64,000 bases of DNA from Streptomyces virginiae (GCF_000720455.1 NZ_JOAK01000004.1:62001-126000); one strand, 5' to 3'. Shown: positions 33,604 through 43,507, numbered from the stretch's first letter. Notes: generated by a model not told the origin, from the letters alone. A program made the numbers and translations.

Positions 33604-36018
33604 TCAGCAGGCGAACCCGTCACCGTCGGGGTCGAGGCGCAGCGGATCGCTGCCGTTGACCTTCAGGCGCCTGGGGTACTGGTGGGAGGCCAGCCACTCG
33701 CAGCGGGCCTTCGCCGTCGCCTTCACCCCGTCCGGGAAACGGGTCGGCACGCACACGTTGACCGTGCCGTAGTGCCGGTCGCAGCCCGCCACGCTCGGCG
33801 CGACCGGGACCGACTCCCGCTTCGCCGGGTTCTCCTTGGCCGGGCCGAGCGTGTCGGCGAAGGTGTGCTCGTGCGCGGACGGCTGCTCCTGGGCGGCCGC
33901 CAGCGCGGACGGACCGCCCAGGTGCACCCACGTGGCGATCGACGGGACGCCGTTCGCGTCGACCGCGAAGAGCATGTACCAGCCGGGCGGCGCCAGGTTG
34001 GGGTTGCTCGTGACGTTCAGGTCGATGTTGTTGCCGTCCACCGTCATCGGCAGGTCCACGAACCGCTGGTTCGGGTCCGAGGAGTGCGTCACCGCCGCCG
34101 GGCGGATCAGCTCCGCCTTGGCGATCGGCCGGTCGACGGTGATCCGCTGCGTGTCCCCGTACACCCACTGCGTGTCGATCACCGAGGTGATCTGCGGGCG
34201 GGCGCCCTTGAACAGGTACGGCGGCGTGTAGATCGACACGTTGTGGTTGTAGGTGCCGTTGCCCGGGTTGTCGCCCACCGACATGACCCGCCCGTCCGGC
34301 ATCAGGAACGACGCCGAGTGGTAGGTCCGCGGGATCGGGTCCGTCGCCAGACCCGCCTGGTAGCTGTTGGTCGCCGGGTCGAAGAACGAGGCCTCGAAGA
34401 CCGGGTCGGCCCGGTCGTGCAGCCCGCCGCCGGTCTCCAGCACCTTGCCGTCGGGCAGCAGCACGGCCGAGACGTACATCTTGCCCTCGGCGCCCGTCTG
34501 CGGGCGCTTCCCGGCACCGGTGTCGACCAGGCCCTGGGGCAGGTCCGGGCCGGCCGTGTAGGCGGGGCTCGGCTTCTTCAGGTCGATGATGTCGGTGATC
34601 CGGTTCGCCGCCGGATTGCGCTCGTTGTTGCCGCCGCCGATGGTCAGGACCCGCTGGTCCTGGGCCGGGGGCAGCAGCACGCTCGCCGACTCGTCCCGCT
34701 CGTCCTTGTTGCGCAGGCCCGGCACGTCGGTGACCGTGTTGGCGTCGTAGTCGTAGATCGAGGCGCCCGTCCCCGGGGTGCCGTTGCCGAAGGTGTGGCT
34801 GCCCGAGTAGAAGAGCCGCCCGTCCTGCATCAGGATCATCGACGGGTACAGGCCCCAGTACGACCAGGTCTGGTTGACCTCGTTCATCGGCAGCCACTTG
34901 TTCTGCGCCGCCGAGAACTTCTCCGCGGTCACGTTGCCCGTCGAGTCCTCCTTCAGCCCGCCGAAGGAGATCACGTCACCGTTGCCGAGGACCGTCGCCG
35001 ACGGGTACCAGTGCCCGCCGTTCATGTCGTTCGTCCTCGTGTACTTCTCGGTGGCCGGGTCGAAGGTGTACGAGTCCTTCAGCCCCTGGTAGCCGATCGA
35101 GCCGTCGGCCGACGGATAGCCCTTGTTGCCGCTCATCACCAGTACCCGGCCGTCCGACAGCTGCACGTGGCCCGCGCAGAACATGTCGACCGGCGTCGGG
35201 ATCGTCCTGAACGACCCGTTCGCCGGGTCGTAGACGGCGGAGGTGAAGGTGCCCGCGTTGAACTGGGCGATGTCGTTGCCCGAGCCCGCGATCAGCAGCA
35301 CCTTGCCGTTCTTGAGCACGACCGCGTGCATCGAACGCACCGGGTTCTGCGCCGGGATCACCTGCCACCTGCCCTTGGCGCACTCCTGCGCCGTACCCGA
35401 ACACGCCGGCTGCGGAGGGGCCGCGCCCACCTCCTCCAGCGCGTAGTCGTCCGTGGTGAGCGTGCCCACCCCGTACACCGACAGCCCCCAGGCGATCTTG
35501 TCCGTGTTCGGCGGGACGACCGGCGTACGGACCTCCGTACGCGCCCACCCGGCGCTGACGGGCGGATTCTGCAGGTCGGTCCAGTACTGCCAGCCCGCCG
35601 TCGTGTCACGGCGGAACACCGTCACCGACACGTCAGGGGTGTTCGACTTGTACCAGGCCGACAGGTCGTACTGTCTGCCCGGCGTGACCGCCGGCGCGCA
35701 CGCGGTGTTCTCGGTGACCAGCGCCTTGCGGTCGCCGTCCACCCGGCGGGTCAGGGACACCCTCATCGCCTTGGTGCCGCCGTGCGCGTCGGCGACGGTC
35801 GCGAAGGTGAAGTCGTTGTCGCCCCAACCGGACTTGGACCAGCAGGACGGCATGTCGGAGCCGGCGGCGCCGGCGGTCTCGAAACCGGGATTGGAGAGCA
35901 GATTGGGCGGACCGGCCGTGGCCTGCTGCGGTGCGGTGAGCAGCAGACCCGCGGTCATCGCCCCGACGGCGAGCAGCGCGGCACGCCGCCCCGCCCTCCG
36001 CCGGATGGTCGGACGCAT
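33604..36018 (-). CDS. Secreted galactose-oxidase-like radical copper oxidase with CBM-like and excalibur domains
   Basis: The protein has 804 residues. It has a signal peptide with several arginines (1-35), a CBM-like N-terminal jelly roll (about 38-200), a Kelch propeller (about 215-600), a DUF1929 domain (about 605-700), and a C-terminal excalibur calcium-binding domain ending DPDGDGFAC. Probable copper-radical residues are C281 (FCAGH) cross-linking to Y338 (GHWYPS), Y566-H567 (RTYHS) and H645 (VTHSSD). This is the GlxA type, which acts with cellulose-synthase-like proteins in Streptomyces tip glycan formation. Glycosyltransferase genes lie directly upstream. The start is the ATG at 36018. 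Confidence 0.9.
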   Translation of the reverse strand: MRPTIRRRAGRRAALLAVGAMTAGLLLTAPQQATAGPPNLLSNPGFETAGAAGSDMPSCWSKSGWGDNDFTFATVADAHGGTKAMRVSLTRRVDGDRKALVTENTACAPAVTPGRQYDLSAWYKSNTPDVSVTVFRRDTTAGWQYWTDLQNPPVSAGWARTEVRTPVVPPNTDKIAWGLSVYGVGTLTTDDYALEEVGAAPPQPACSGTAQECAKGRWQVIPAQNPVRSMHAVVLKNGKVLLIAGSGNDIAQFNAGTFTSAVYDPANGSFRTIPTPVDMFCAGHVQLSDGRVLVMSGNKGYPSADGSIGYQGLKDSYTFDPATEKYTRTNDMNGGHWYPSATVLGNGDVISFGGLKEDSTGNVTAEKFSAAQNKWLPMNEVNQTWSYWGLYPSMILMQDGRLFYSGSHTFGNGTPGTGASIYDYDANTVTDVPGLRNKDERDESASVLLPPAQDQRVLTIGGGNNERNPAANRITDIIDLKKPSPAYTAGPDLPQGLVDTGAGKRPQTGAEGKMYVSAVLLPDGKVLETGGGLHDRADPVFEASFFDPATNSYQAGLATDPIPRTYHSASFLMPDGRVMSVGDNPGNGTYNHNVSIYTPPYLFKGARPQITSVIDTQWVYGDTQRITVDRPIAKAELIRPAAVTHSSDPNQRFVDLPMTVDGNNIDLNVTSNPNLAPPGWYMLFAVDANGVPSIATWVHLGGPSALAAAQEQPSAHEHTFADTLGPAKENPAKRESVPVAPSVAGCDRHYGTVNVCVPTRFPDGVKATAKARCEWLASHQYPRRLKVNGSDPLRLDPDGDGFAC

Positions 36019-36041
36019 GGAAAGGTTCCTTTCTGTGCGGC

Positions 36042-37235
36042 TCAACTCCTGGTGTGGCGCCCCGACGTGAGCGGGGAGGTGCGGCGGCGCGGCAGGTAGA
36101 CCAGGGCCTCGGTGGCCGCGAACCGCAGGACGAAGGTGGTCACCAGCGCGAGCGCGGTGGCGGGCAGCACCCCGAGCCCGAGCCGGCCGACGAACACCGC
36201 GATCAGCGGGATGCGCAGCAGCAGATCGGCGTTGGCGAGCAGGGCGAAACGGCCGACGCGGTCCGCCCAGTGGCGGTGCCGGCGCCGCTCACGGAAGAGC
36301 AGGACCTCGATGAGGACGAAGTTCCACGACACCCCGGCCTGGTTCGCGACGATCTCGGCCGGCAGGTAGTGCATCCCTGCGCCCGTGAGCAGCCACAGCG
36401 CCGCCAGGTTCGGCACGAAACCGGTGAGCCCGATCAGCCCGAAGCCGATCATGCGAGCCAGTGGGGCCGCGGAACGCAGCGAGGCGAGGTGGGCCAGGAA
36501 GCGCATGCCCTCACGGGCCGTGGACTTCGACTCCCCCGCGAAACGCACCTGGAAGACGAACGGCACCTCCGCGACCCGAGCCGGACGGCAGCGCACCGCC
36601 AGCTCCAGCAGGATCTTGTAGCCGAGCGGCTGCAGGGCCTGCGCGGTCACCGTGGAGCGGCGCATCGCGAAGAAGCCGCTCATCGGATCGCTGATCCCGC
36701 GCAGCGCACGCGGGAAGAGCCCCTTGGTCAGCCACGTCGCGCCGCGGGACACCGCGACGCGGTAGCTCCCGGCGAGCCCGGCCCGGCTGCCGCCGCTGGT
36801 GTAACGGGAGGCGACCACGAGGTCGGCGCCGGTGCGCTCGCCCTCGCCGACGAGCTCCGGGACCAGGTGGGGCGGGTGCTGGAGGTCGGCGTCCATGACG
36901 ACGATCCAGTCGGTGTCCGCCCGCGCGATCCCCGCGACGACCGCCCCGCCGAGACCGCCCTCGGGCGTCTCGCGGTGCAGGACCGACACCGGGAAGGCGT
37001 GGTCGGCGGCGGCCTTCTCGATGACGGCGGGCGTGTCGTCCGTGGAGTCGTCCACGAACAGCACCTCGCAGGGCAGGTCACCGGGGAGGGCCCGGCCGAG
37101 CCGGCGCAGCAACTCGGCGATGTTCCCCGCCTCGTTGAAAGTCGGGATGATCAGGGTGACGCTCCCGGCCACAACCCGCGGAACATGTCGCTCCGCATCG
37201 ACCGGGGCACGCAGGGACCACAGGTCCTCGCTCAT
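36042..37235 (-). CDS. GT2 glycosyltransferase fused to a GtrA-type membrane domain
   Basis: This 397-residue protein has an N-terminal polyprenyl-phosphate mannosyl/glucosyltransferase domain (about 25-245) with IPTFNEAGNI, FVDDSTDDT, VMDADLQHPP and DPMSGFFAMRR. A C-terminal GtrA domain follows with four membrane helices (about 262-385). It would load a sugar onto a lipid carrier at the cytoplasmic face and help flip it. Downstream is the GT39-like transferase that could use such a donor. It ends 23 bases before the oxidase gene on the same strand. Confidence 0.92.
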   Translation of the reverse strand: MSEDLWSLRAPVDAERHVPRVVAGSVTLIIPTFNEAGNIAELLRRLGRALPGDLPCEVLFVDDSTDDTPAVIEKAAADHAFPVSVLHRETPEGGLGGAVVAGIARADTDWIVVMDADLQHPPHLVPELVGEGERTGADLVVASRYTSGGSRAGLAGSYRVAVSRGATWLTKGLFPRALRGISDPMSGFFAMRRSTVTAQALQPLGYKILLELAVRCRPARVAEVPFVFQVRFAGESKSTAREGMRFLAHLASLRSAAPLARMIGFGLIGLTGFVPNLAALWLLTGAGMHYLPAEIVANQAGVSWNFVLIEVLLFRERRRHRHWADRVGRFALLANADLLLRIPLIAVFVGRLGLGVLPATALALVTTFVLRFAATEALVYLPRRRTSPLTSGRHTRS

Positions 37236-37241
37236 CGCGGC

Positions 37242-38942
37242 TCAGCTCCCACTCTCACGGTCGGTGCGACGGATCTCGATGCGGTCCTCACCCGAACCGA
37301 AGACGGCCACCACGCGCGAATGCTCCAGCGCCGCCCTCACCGTGGGCAGGTCCACCGCGTCACGGCGCACCGTCGGCGAGGAGACCACGTAGTCGATGTC
37401 CCGCCAGCCGCCCGGCAGGGTCCTGGAGACCGCCGGGTCCAGATCGGCCTTGTAGAACCAGATGGCACCCGGCCCCGGCTCGAAGCCGTGGTGCACGGCG
37501 TCCAGCCAGAGCGCGTCGTCGAGCAGCACCCGGGTGCCCGCCGGGTCGGCGACCTCGCTGCCCAGCCACGCCGCGGCCTGCCGGTACGGGGCGTTCGCGT
37601 CGGCCGTGAGCGCGGTGCGGTCGCCCTCGTACCAGCGCGGCAGCACGTACACCGCCGCCGACACCGCCAGTACGCCGAGCAGCGCCCGGCGCGCCCACAC
37701 CCGGGACCTGCGCTCCCCGCCCGCGCGACGGCGGCGCAGCACGGCGTGCGTGACGCTGGCCGCGCCGCCCGCCAGGACCAGGGCGAGGAACGGCAGCGCC
37801 TGGATCACGTACATCGCGGGCAGGTAGCCGGAGGGCCGCATCGCGACGACGGCGAGGATGACGGCGGCGAGCGCCGGGCCGGCCAGCGCGCGGGCGGTGA
37901 CCGACCGGCGCACGGTGACGATCAGCAGCACAGCGCCGGCCAGACCGCCGAGCGGGAGGACGGTGTCGTAGTAGAGCCAGGACCGCAACACGCCGTGCGA
38001 ACCGGAGCCGGGCGTGAGGATGAAGCCGGAGCCCTCACGTCCCATCTGGTACGTGATGGCGTCGATCAGCGAGACGTGGCCGGAGCCGGGCAGCAGCTCC
38101 CCGTTGAGCAGGGCGTAGAGCGGGTACGACAGTCCGATCAATGCACAGGCGGTGACGGCCCCGGTGACGGCGAACTTCCGGGTGTCGCGGTGGCTGTGCC
38201 GCCACATCGTCACCAGCAGCGCCGGGAGCACCACCAGCATCGTCTCCTTGGTGAGGACCGCGGTGGCGGCCGCCAGCCCGGAGGCGAAGTGGTGCCACAG
38301 GTGACGGTTCGGCGACGCGGCGAGGCAGAACGCCAGCAGCATCCACATCACGGCGATGTTGTCGAGGAAGATCTCCCGCTGCAGGACCACGGACAGCGGC
38401 GACAGCCCGAAGAGGGCCGTCGCGAGCCCGGCCGCCCACCGCGGCAGCCACAGCCGGCGCGCGAGCACGTACAGCAGCACCGAGGAGGCGGCGGACACCG
38501 CGAGCATCGAGAACCGCATCGGCGCGACGGTCATCCACTCCGGCACCAAGAGCGACGGCAGGTACGTCAGACCCGCCAGCTGGATCCAGCCGAGCGGCGG
38601 ATGGTCGTACCAGTACGTGTAGTGGGCCAGGCCCTCGCCCTGCTGGACCGCCCACGCCTGGGCCAGGTAGGTGCCCTCGTCGTCGCTCAGCGTCGGGAAG
38701 TGCGTGATGTTCCAGCCCTGCACGGCGACGATCACCAGCAGCAGGGCCCCGCACAGCAGCAGGTCGGGGCGGGAGGAGCGGAAGCGCACGAGCGGGCGGC
38801 CGGGCGGAGCCGGCCGGCCGCCGAGCCCGTCGCCGGCCGTGGTGCGCCGGGCCCCGGGGGCGGTGGCCGTGGGCGTGGGCGTGGCCGTGGGCGTGGCCGT
38901 GGGCGTGGGCGTGGGCGTGGCCGTGGGCAGGGTGGCGGTCAC
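37242..38942 (-). CDS. GT39/ArnT-like polyprenyl-sugar-dependent glycosyltransferase
   Basis: This 566-residue integral membrane protein has about 10-12 helices. After a Thr/Pro/Ala repeat (about 5-30), the first helix (about 58-76) leads into FPTLSDDEGTYLAQAW, the acidic loop expected for catalysis in GT39/GT83 enzymes that use lipid-linked sugars outside the membrane. HPPLGWIQ follows. The GTG start at 38942 overlaps the upstream GT2 stop (GTGA). It ends 6 bases before the GT2-GtrA gene, a likely supplier of its lipid-linked donor. Confidence 0.88.
   Translation of the reverse strand: MTATLPTATPTPTPTATPTATPTPTATAPGARRTTAGDGLGGRPAPPGRPLVRFRSSRPDLLLCGALLLVIVAVQGWNITHFPTLSDDEGTYLAQAWAVQQGEGLAHYTYWYDHPPLGWIQLAGLTYLPSLLVPEWMTVAPMRFSMLAVSAASSVLLYVLARRLWLPRWAAGLATALFGLSPLSVVLQREIFLDNIAVMWMLLAFCLAASPNRHLWHHFASGLAAATAVLTKETMLVVLPALLVTMWRHSHRDTRKFAVTGAVTACALIGLSYPLYALLNGELLPGSGHVSLIDAITYQMGREGSGFILTPGSGSHGVLRSWLYYDTVLPLGGLAGAVLLIVTVRRSVTARALAGPALAAVILAVVAMRPSGYLPAMYVIQALPFLALVLAGGAASVTHAVLRRRRAGGERRSRVWARRALLGVLAVSAAVYVLPRWYEGDRTALTADANAPYRQAAAWLGSEVADPAGTRVLLDDALWLDAVHHGFEPGPGAIWFYKADLDPAVSRTLPGGWRDIDYVVSSPTVRRDAVDLPTVRAALEHSRVVAVFGSGEDRIEIRRTDRESGS
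38863..38928. repeat. Hexanucleotide repeat encoding the TP/TA tract
   Basis: About eleven units of GTGGGC or GTGGCC lie head to tail within the 5' part of the GT39-like gene. In its frame they encode an alternating Thr-Pro / Thr-Ala tract. A six-base unit preserves frame on slippage, so the tract length could vary without breaking the protein. Confidence 0.8.
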
Positions 38943-40378
38943 CGGCGGCCGTCCTCTCGGATCGCGGTGGCGGATGCGGTGCCGGCTGCGGTGCCGGCTG
39001 CGCCGGTCGGCAGGTGGGCGCCGGTGTGGCTGGTCAGTTCCCACTCGTTGCGGCCGCGCTGCTCGCGCCAGACCGCGCGGATCGCCGCGCCCGCCAGCAT
39101 CACCTGGTAGAACGGGCCGCCGACGACGAGCTTGACGTAGTGCGCGAAGCGGACGCGCAGACCGTACTGCCGGCCGAAGTCGTGCAGGCCGACGATCTCG
39201 AAGACGAAGGTCACCATCGCCGTGATCATGGGCAGGAAGGTGATGATCGCGATCCCCACCGGTACGTCGAGGAACACCGCGACGGCGAAGTTCACCGGGA
39301 TGATCACCCCCGACGCGGCCTGCATGAACGGGGTCATCAGCGTGTAGCGGGCGAGCCAGCGCTGACCCCGGCCCGGCAGCTGCTGCCAGTCCTTCTTCCG
39401 GTACACCTGGAGGAACCCCTGGTTCCAGCGGGTGCGCTGCTTGAGCAGGCTCACCAGCGAGCCGGGCGTCTCCTCCCGGGTCACCATGTCGGAGTCGTAG
39501 GCGACGACGACCTTCTTGCCGACCGACGACAGCCGCACCCCCAGGTCGCAGTCCTCGGCGAGGCAGTTCTGGTCCCAGCCGCCGGCCTCGCGCAGCACCT
39601 CGGTACGGACGAAGACGGTGTTGCCGCCCAGCGGGATGAAGCCCTTCTCGGCGTGCAGGTGGAGCCGTGAGCGGAACCAGAAGAAGTACTCCAGGCAGTT
39701 GCGCAGGCTGTACCAGCTGGAGTGGAAGTTGATGAGCTGGACCCCGCCCTGGACCACGTCGGCGCCCGTGGCGCGGAAGGCGTGGTCGACGTGGGCCAGC
39801 AGCTCGGGGTGGACCTGGTCCTCGGCGTCGAAGACCCCGACGATGTCGCCACGGCAGGACGGCAGGGCGGTGTTGAGGGCCTTCGGCTTGTTCTTCGTCT
39901 CGTGGTGGTCGACGACCACCCGCACCCGGGCCGGCGCGCGGGCCGCGGCCCGTTCGGCGACGGCGGCGGTCTCGGGGTCGTCGTGCCCGACGATCACGAT
40001 GATCTCGTAGTCGGTGTGGCTCGATTCGAGCAGCCGGTCGATGGTGTGCTCCAGCACCGCCTGCTCGTGGCGGGCCGGCAGCAGCAGCGAGAAGGCCAGG
40101 CGCCCCTCCCCGTCGGGGCGGTCGAAGCGCGTGGCGGCGAGCGTCTCCGGGGTCCGCCACGCGTGCATCTGCCACCACAGCGTGAACGCGGCCATCCAGA
40201 AGAGCGCCAGTGAAATCACAGCAATGAACACAGACGTGTACAAAAAGGCCCCCCACAGACCCGCCGCCCCCCGGCGGCGATCAGAAAACCCCCCGGGAAC
40301 TCGCGGCAGGCCCCCCGGCCCGCCGCCGCCCCGCTTCCCCGTACCCCGCGCCCCTGCTCCCCGCCCCCGGACGGACAC
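38939..40378 (-). CDS. Cellulose-synthase-like GT2 glycosyltransferase
   Basis: This 479-residue processive family 2 glycosyltransferase has two N-terminal hydrophobic segments (about 40-72) and a catalytic domain (about 90-310). The motif set is KNKPKALNTAL, FDAEDQVHPELL (DxD), LAEDCDLG and QRTRWNQG (QxxRW). C-terminal membrane helices follow (about 340-440). This resembles CslA-type beta-glucan synthases. The GTG at 40378 is the longest plausible start and is uncertain. It is the first gene of the four-gene glycan operon ending in the copper oxidase gene. Confidence 0.9.
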   Translation of the reverse strand: MSVRGRGAGARGTGKRGGGGPGGLPRVPGGFSDRRRGAAGLWGAFLYTSVFIAVISLALFWMAAFTLWWQMHAWRTPETLAATRFDRPDGEGRLAFSLLLPARHEQAVLEHTIDRLLESSHTDYEIIVIVGHDDPETAAVAERAAARAPARVRVVVDHHETKNKPKALNTALPSCRGDIVGVFDAEDQVHPELLAHVDHAFRATGADVVQGGVQLINFHSSWYSLRNCLEYFFWFRSRLHLHAEKGFIPLGGNTVFVRTEVLREAGGWDQNCLAEDCDLGVRLSSVGKKVVVAYDSDMVTREETPGSLVSLLKQRTRWNQGFLQVYRKKDWQQLPGRGQRWLARYTLMTPFMQAASGVIIPVNFAVAVFLDVPVGIAIITFLPMITAMVTFVFEIVGLHDFGRQYGLRVRFAHYVKLVVGGPFYQVMLAGAAIRAVWREQRGRNEWELTSHTGAHLPTGAAGTAAGTASATAIREDGRR

Positions 40379-40516
40379 ACCCCCCGGTGCGCCGTCCCGG
40401 TGACTCCCGAAGACCTGAGGCTAGGCAGTGAACATGACATCCAGCCTCAGTGTCGATGAAGTACGTGTTTCTGAATCGACATGCACACAAACGGAATTGA
40501 CGGCACTACCGGCCCT

Positions 40517-42595
40517 TCAGGGACGAACCGCACCCAACTGCTCCGCCAGCTCGACCGGGTCCGTCGTAGGCCGCGCGCAGACGAAATGTCGACACACATA
40601 CGCCGCCGGAAGGTCGCGCACGAGCGTGCGCTCGGCCAGAAGGGGGAACTCCCCCTCGCCGCCCCCCTCGCCGCCCTGCGCGGACTGCGGCAGCCCGACC
40701 GCCACCACCGCACCAGGGGCCGTCCCCAGCAACGCCGCCCGGTGCAGCGCCGCCCGCGCCGGATCGTCCGGATGCCCGACGACCGCCACCTCACGCGGCC
40801 CGTCCGACAACGCCTCGGCCACCGCCAGCCCGTGCCCGATGAACCGCGGCACGCGCGGACCGAGCGCGTGCACCACCCCGAGCGCCCGCTCCGCCGCCGT
40901 ACGGTGCGCCTCGGACCCCGTGTGCGCGGCGTACGACAACAACGCACCCGCCGCGGCCGTCCACCCCGACGGCGCCGCCGTGTCGGTCGGATCCTGCGGC
41001 CTGCGGATCAGCTGCTCCGCGTCGTGCGCCGTGTCGTACAGCGACCCGTCCTCGGCGGTGAAACGGTCCAGGACCAGGTCCACGAGGAAGCCGGCGAACT
41101 CCAGCCAGACCCCCTCACCGGTCACCGCCGCCAGGGCCAGGAAACCCTCCGCGACGTCGCCGTAGTCCTCCAGCACCCCGGCGTTGGCACCCACCTGGCC
41201 GTCCTTGCTGGTCCGCGCGAGACGAGGGGCCCGGCCGGCGGCCGCGTCGAAGTGCACCCGCACCAGCAGATCGGCGGCCTCCGTCGCCCGCTCCACCAGG
41301 TCGGGCCGCTCGAAGTACGCCCCGCACTCGGCCAGCGCGGCGATGGCCAGACCGTTCCAGGCGGCGACGACCTTGTCGTCCCGCCCGGGCGCGGGCCGCT
41401 CAGCCCGCGCGGCCAGCAGCCGCGCCTTGATCCCGGCGATCCGCTCGGCCTCCACCGCCGGCCCGTCCTGCGGAAGCTGGAGCACGGACTTGCCGTGCTC
41501 GAAGGTCCCCTCCTCCGTCACCCCGAAATACCCGGCGGCGAGTGCCCCGTCGTCCTCCCCGAGCACCTCCCGCAGCTGAGCGGGCGTCCAGGCGTAGTAC
41601 GCGCCCTCCACGTGCTCGCCGCTCGCCGGATCCTCACTGTCGGCGTCGAGGGCGGAGGCGAAGCCGCCCTGACCGGTCCGCAGCTCCCGCACCATGAAGT
41701 CGGCGGTCTCGAGCGCGACCCGCCGCGCCAGCTCGGAGCCGGTGGCCCGCCACAGGTGTGCGTAGACCCGGCAGAGCAGGGCGTTGTCGTAGAGCATCTT
41801 CTCGAAGTGCGGCACCACCCACTCCCGGTCCACGGAGTACCGCGCGAACCCGCCGGCGAGCTGGTCGTAGATCCCGCCGCGCGCCATCGCCTCACAGGTG
41901 TCGGCGGCCATCTGCAGCGCGCCCTCGGACCCGGTGCGGGCGTGGTGGCGCAGCAGGAACTCCAGCACCATCGACGGCGGGAACTTCGGCGCCCCGCCGA
42001 AGCCGCCGCGCGTGGCGTCGTACTCGCGCGTCAGCCCGAGCAGCGCCTGCGCGAGCTCCTCGGGGCCCGGCGTCCCGGCCTTCCCGTAGTCCAGCTGCCG
42101 CCCGGCCAGGTCGCGCGTGATCTTCTGCGCGACCTCGGCGACCTCCTCGGGCCGCCCCACCCAGGCGGCCCGCACGCCTTCGAGGACCTGCATGAAGGAG
42201 GGCATCCCGTGCCGCGGTTCGGGCGGGAAGTAGGTCCCGAAGTAGAACGGCTCGGCGTCGGCGGTGAGGAACACCGTCATGGGCCACCCACCCTGCCCGG
42301 TGGCGGCCTGCACGGCCTCCATGTAGACGGCGTCGACGTCGGGCCGCTCCTCGCGGTCCACCTTGATGTTGACGAAGTGTTCGTTGAGATACCCGGCCGT
42401 CAGTTCATCCTTGAAGCTTTCAGCTTCGAACACATGGCACCAGTGGCAGCTTGAATAGCCGACGCTCAGATGGACGGGCACGCCCCGCTCCCGCGCCTCG
42501 GCGAAGGCCTCGGGCGACCACGGCCACCAGTCGACGGGGTTGTCGGCGTGCTGGAGCAGGTACGGCGAGGTCTCGTTCGCAAGGCGATTCGGCAT
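40517..42595 (-). CDS. DUF255 thioredoxin-fold / six-hairpin protein (YyaL, SSP411 type)
   Basis: This 692-residue protein has an N-terminal thioredoxin-like DUF255 domain (about 1-165: [21 protein letters not shown], then [12 protein letters not shown]). A six-hairpin glycosidase-like barrel follows (about 190-600) with [21 protein letters not shown] and [12 protein letters not shown]. Proteins of this type are widespread but enzymatically undefined. The ATG at 42595 (MPNRLANE) fits the family start. The 138 bases after its stop, up to the glycan operon start, hold no other gene. Confidence 0.92.
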   Translation of the reverse strand: MPNRLANETSPYLLQHADNPVDWWPWSPEAFAEARERGVPVHLSVGYSSCHWCHVFEAESFKDELTAGYLNEHFVNIKVDREERPDVDAVYMEAVQAATGQGGWPMTVFLTADAEPFYFGTYFPPEPRHGMPSFMQVLEGVRAAWVGRPEEVAEVAQKITRDLAGRQLDYGKAGTPGPEELAQALLGLTREYDATRGGFGGAPKFPPSMVLEFLLRHHARTGSEGALQMAADTCEAMARGGIYDQLAGGFARYSVDREWVVPHFEKMLYDNALLCRVYAHLWRATGSELARRVALETADFMVRELRTGQGGFASALDADSEDPASGEHVEGAYYAWTPAQLREVLGEDDGALAAGYFGVTEEGTFEHGKSVLQLPQDGPAVEAERIAGIKARLLAARAERPAPGRDDKVVAAWNGLAIAALAECGAYFERPDLVERATEAADLLVRVHFDAAAGRAPRLARTSKDGQVGANAGVLEDYGDVAEGFLALAAVTGEGVWLEFAGFLVDLVLDRFTAEDGSLYDTAHDAEQLIRRPQDPTDTAAPSGWTAAAGALLSYAAHTGSEAHRTAAERALGVVHALGPRVPRFIGHGLAVAEALSDGPREVAVVGHPDDPARAALHRAALLGTAPGAVVAVGLPQSAQGGEGGGEGEFPLLAERTLVRDLPAAYVCRHFVCARPTTDPVELAEQLGAVRP

Positions 42596-42664
42596 GGCCC
42601 CATCCTGCCGCACCACCCCGCGTAGGGCTCATGACCTGGCCATCAGGCCGCCGGCTGCGTCGGG

Positions 42665-43426
42665 TTACGTCCTGAGGACGGGGGCCAGGTCCTGGAGCCA
42701 GGCGGCGCGGGTCGTGGTCCAGGTGTGGGGGCAGGGGGTGCGGGGCGGGGTGGCCAGGGTGGGGTGGCGGGCGGGGGCGGCGCCGTAGGTGGCGCAGCGG
42801 TGGGATTCCGCACGGGCGGGGTCGGGGGCGTGTTCGTCTTCGGGGTCCGGTTCGGGGTGGGCGGCGGCGGCCAGGTCGTAGGCGCGGGCTGCGGCCAGGA
42901 GGGTCCGTTCGCCCTCGGGGCGGCCGTCGCGCAGCAGCATCAGCTGGGCGAAGCGGTCGGCGGCGTCCTCTTCGGCGCGGTCGTCGGGTGCGGGGAGGCC
43001 GAGCGTGTCGATGAGGGCGTGGCCCGCCTCGTGGTAGAGGGTTTCGCGGGCCACGGCGGCGACGGGGTCGTCCGCCGGGGTGTCGCCGGCCCGCTCGAAC
43101 AGCTCGCGGTCCTCGGTGAGGTCGTCGTAGCAGAGTTCGATGCGGCGGGTGCCGGGGTCGTAGCCGCTGCCCTCGCCCGCGCAGGAGCGGGTGGCGACCT
43201 CGATCCGGTGAGGGAGGTCGAGGTAGGTGTTGAGGTCGGCGGTGACGGTCTGCGTGATGCGGTGGCGGTCCAGGAGAGTGGCGATCTCGCGGTCTGCGGG
43301 GGCTGGTTCCTCGCGGCGGAGGGTGAATCCCTGTGCCGGTGCCGGGTGTTGGCAGGAGGTGAGGGGTGCGGTCAGGAGCAGTGCGGCGCACAGGGCGGCC
43401 GTGGCGTGGATCGCTCGTAATGTCAT
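42665..43426 (-). CDS. Secreted HExxH metallopeptidase-like lipoprotein (DUF4344 type)
   Basis: This 253-residue protein has a signal peptide ending in a probable lipobox (LLLTAPLTSC, about 16-25). A zinc-peptidase motif YHEAGHALID follows near the middle, with an acidic downstream helix (EEDAADRFAQLMLL) that may supply the third ligand. The pattern resembles DUF4344-type putative metallopeptidases. No substrate is known. It is divergent from the large STAND/TPR gene across 152 bases. Confidence 0.8.
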   Translation of the reverse strand: MTLRAIHATAALCAALLLTAPLTSCQHPAPAQGFTLRREEPAPADREIATLLDRHRITQTVTADLNTYLDLPHRIEVATRSCAGEGSGYDPGTRRIELCYDDLTEDRELFERAGDTPADDPVAAVARETLYHEAGHALIDTLGLPAPDDRAEEDAADRFAQLMLLRDGRPEGERTLLAAARAYDLAAAAHPEPDPEDEHAPDPARAESHRCATYGAAPARHPTLATPPRTPCPHTWTTTRAAWLQDLAPVLRT

Positions 43427-43491
43427 GGGGCTCTGGCCTCAGGGGAGTTGGTGTTTTTCGATCCGACTGTATGAACGAGTGACCGCTTCCC

Positions 43492-43507
43492 TCTGAACTA
43501 GCTCAGA
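43492..43507. promoter_or_regulatory. Near-perfect 16-base palindrome
   Basis: TCTGAACTAGCTCAGA is symmetric at 14 of 16 positions. It lies midway in the divergent region between the metallopeptidase-like lipoprotein gene and the STAND/TPR gene, about 72 bases before the latter. It is a candidate operator for either gene. Confidence 0.4.

Noticed and set aside
38863..38928. Hexamer repeat as a separate non-coding element
   Set aside because: It lies wholly inside the GT39-like gene and keeps its frame, so it is part of the coding sequence.
36054..39110. A plus-strand open frame of about 1000 codons opposite the glycosyltransferase genes
   Set aside because: It lies antisense to three genes with strong family motifs, and its translation is Arg/Gly/His-rich with no domain.
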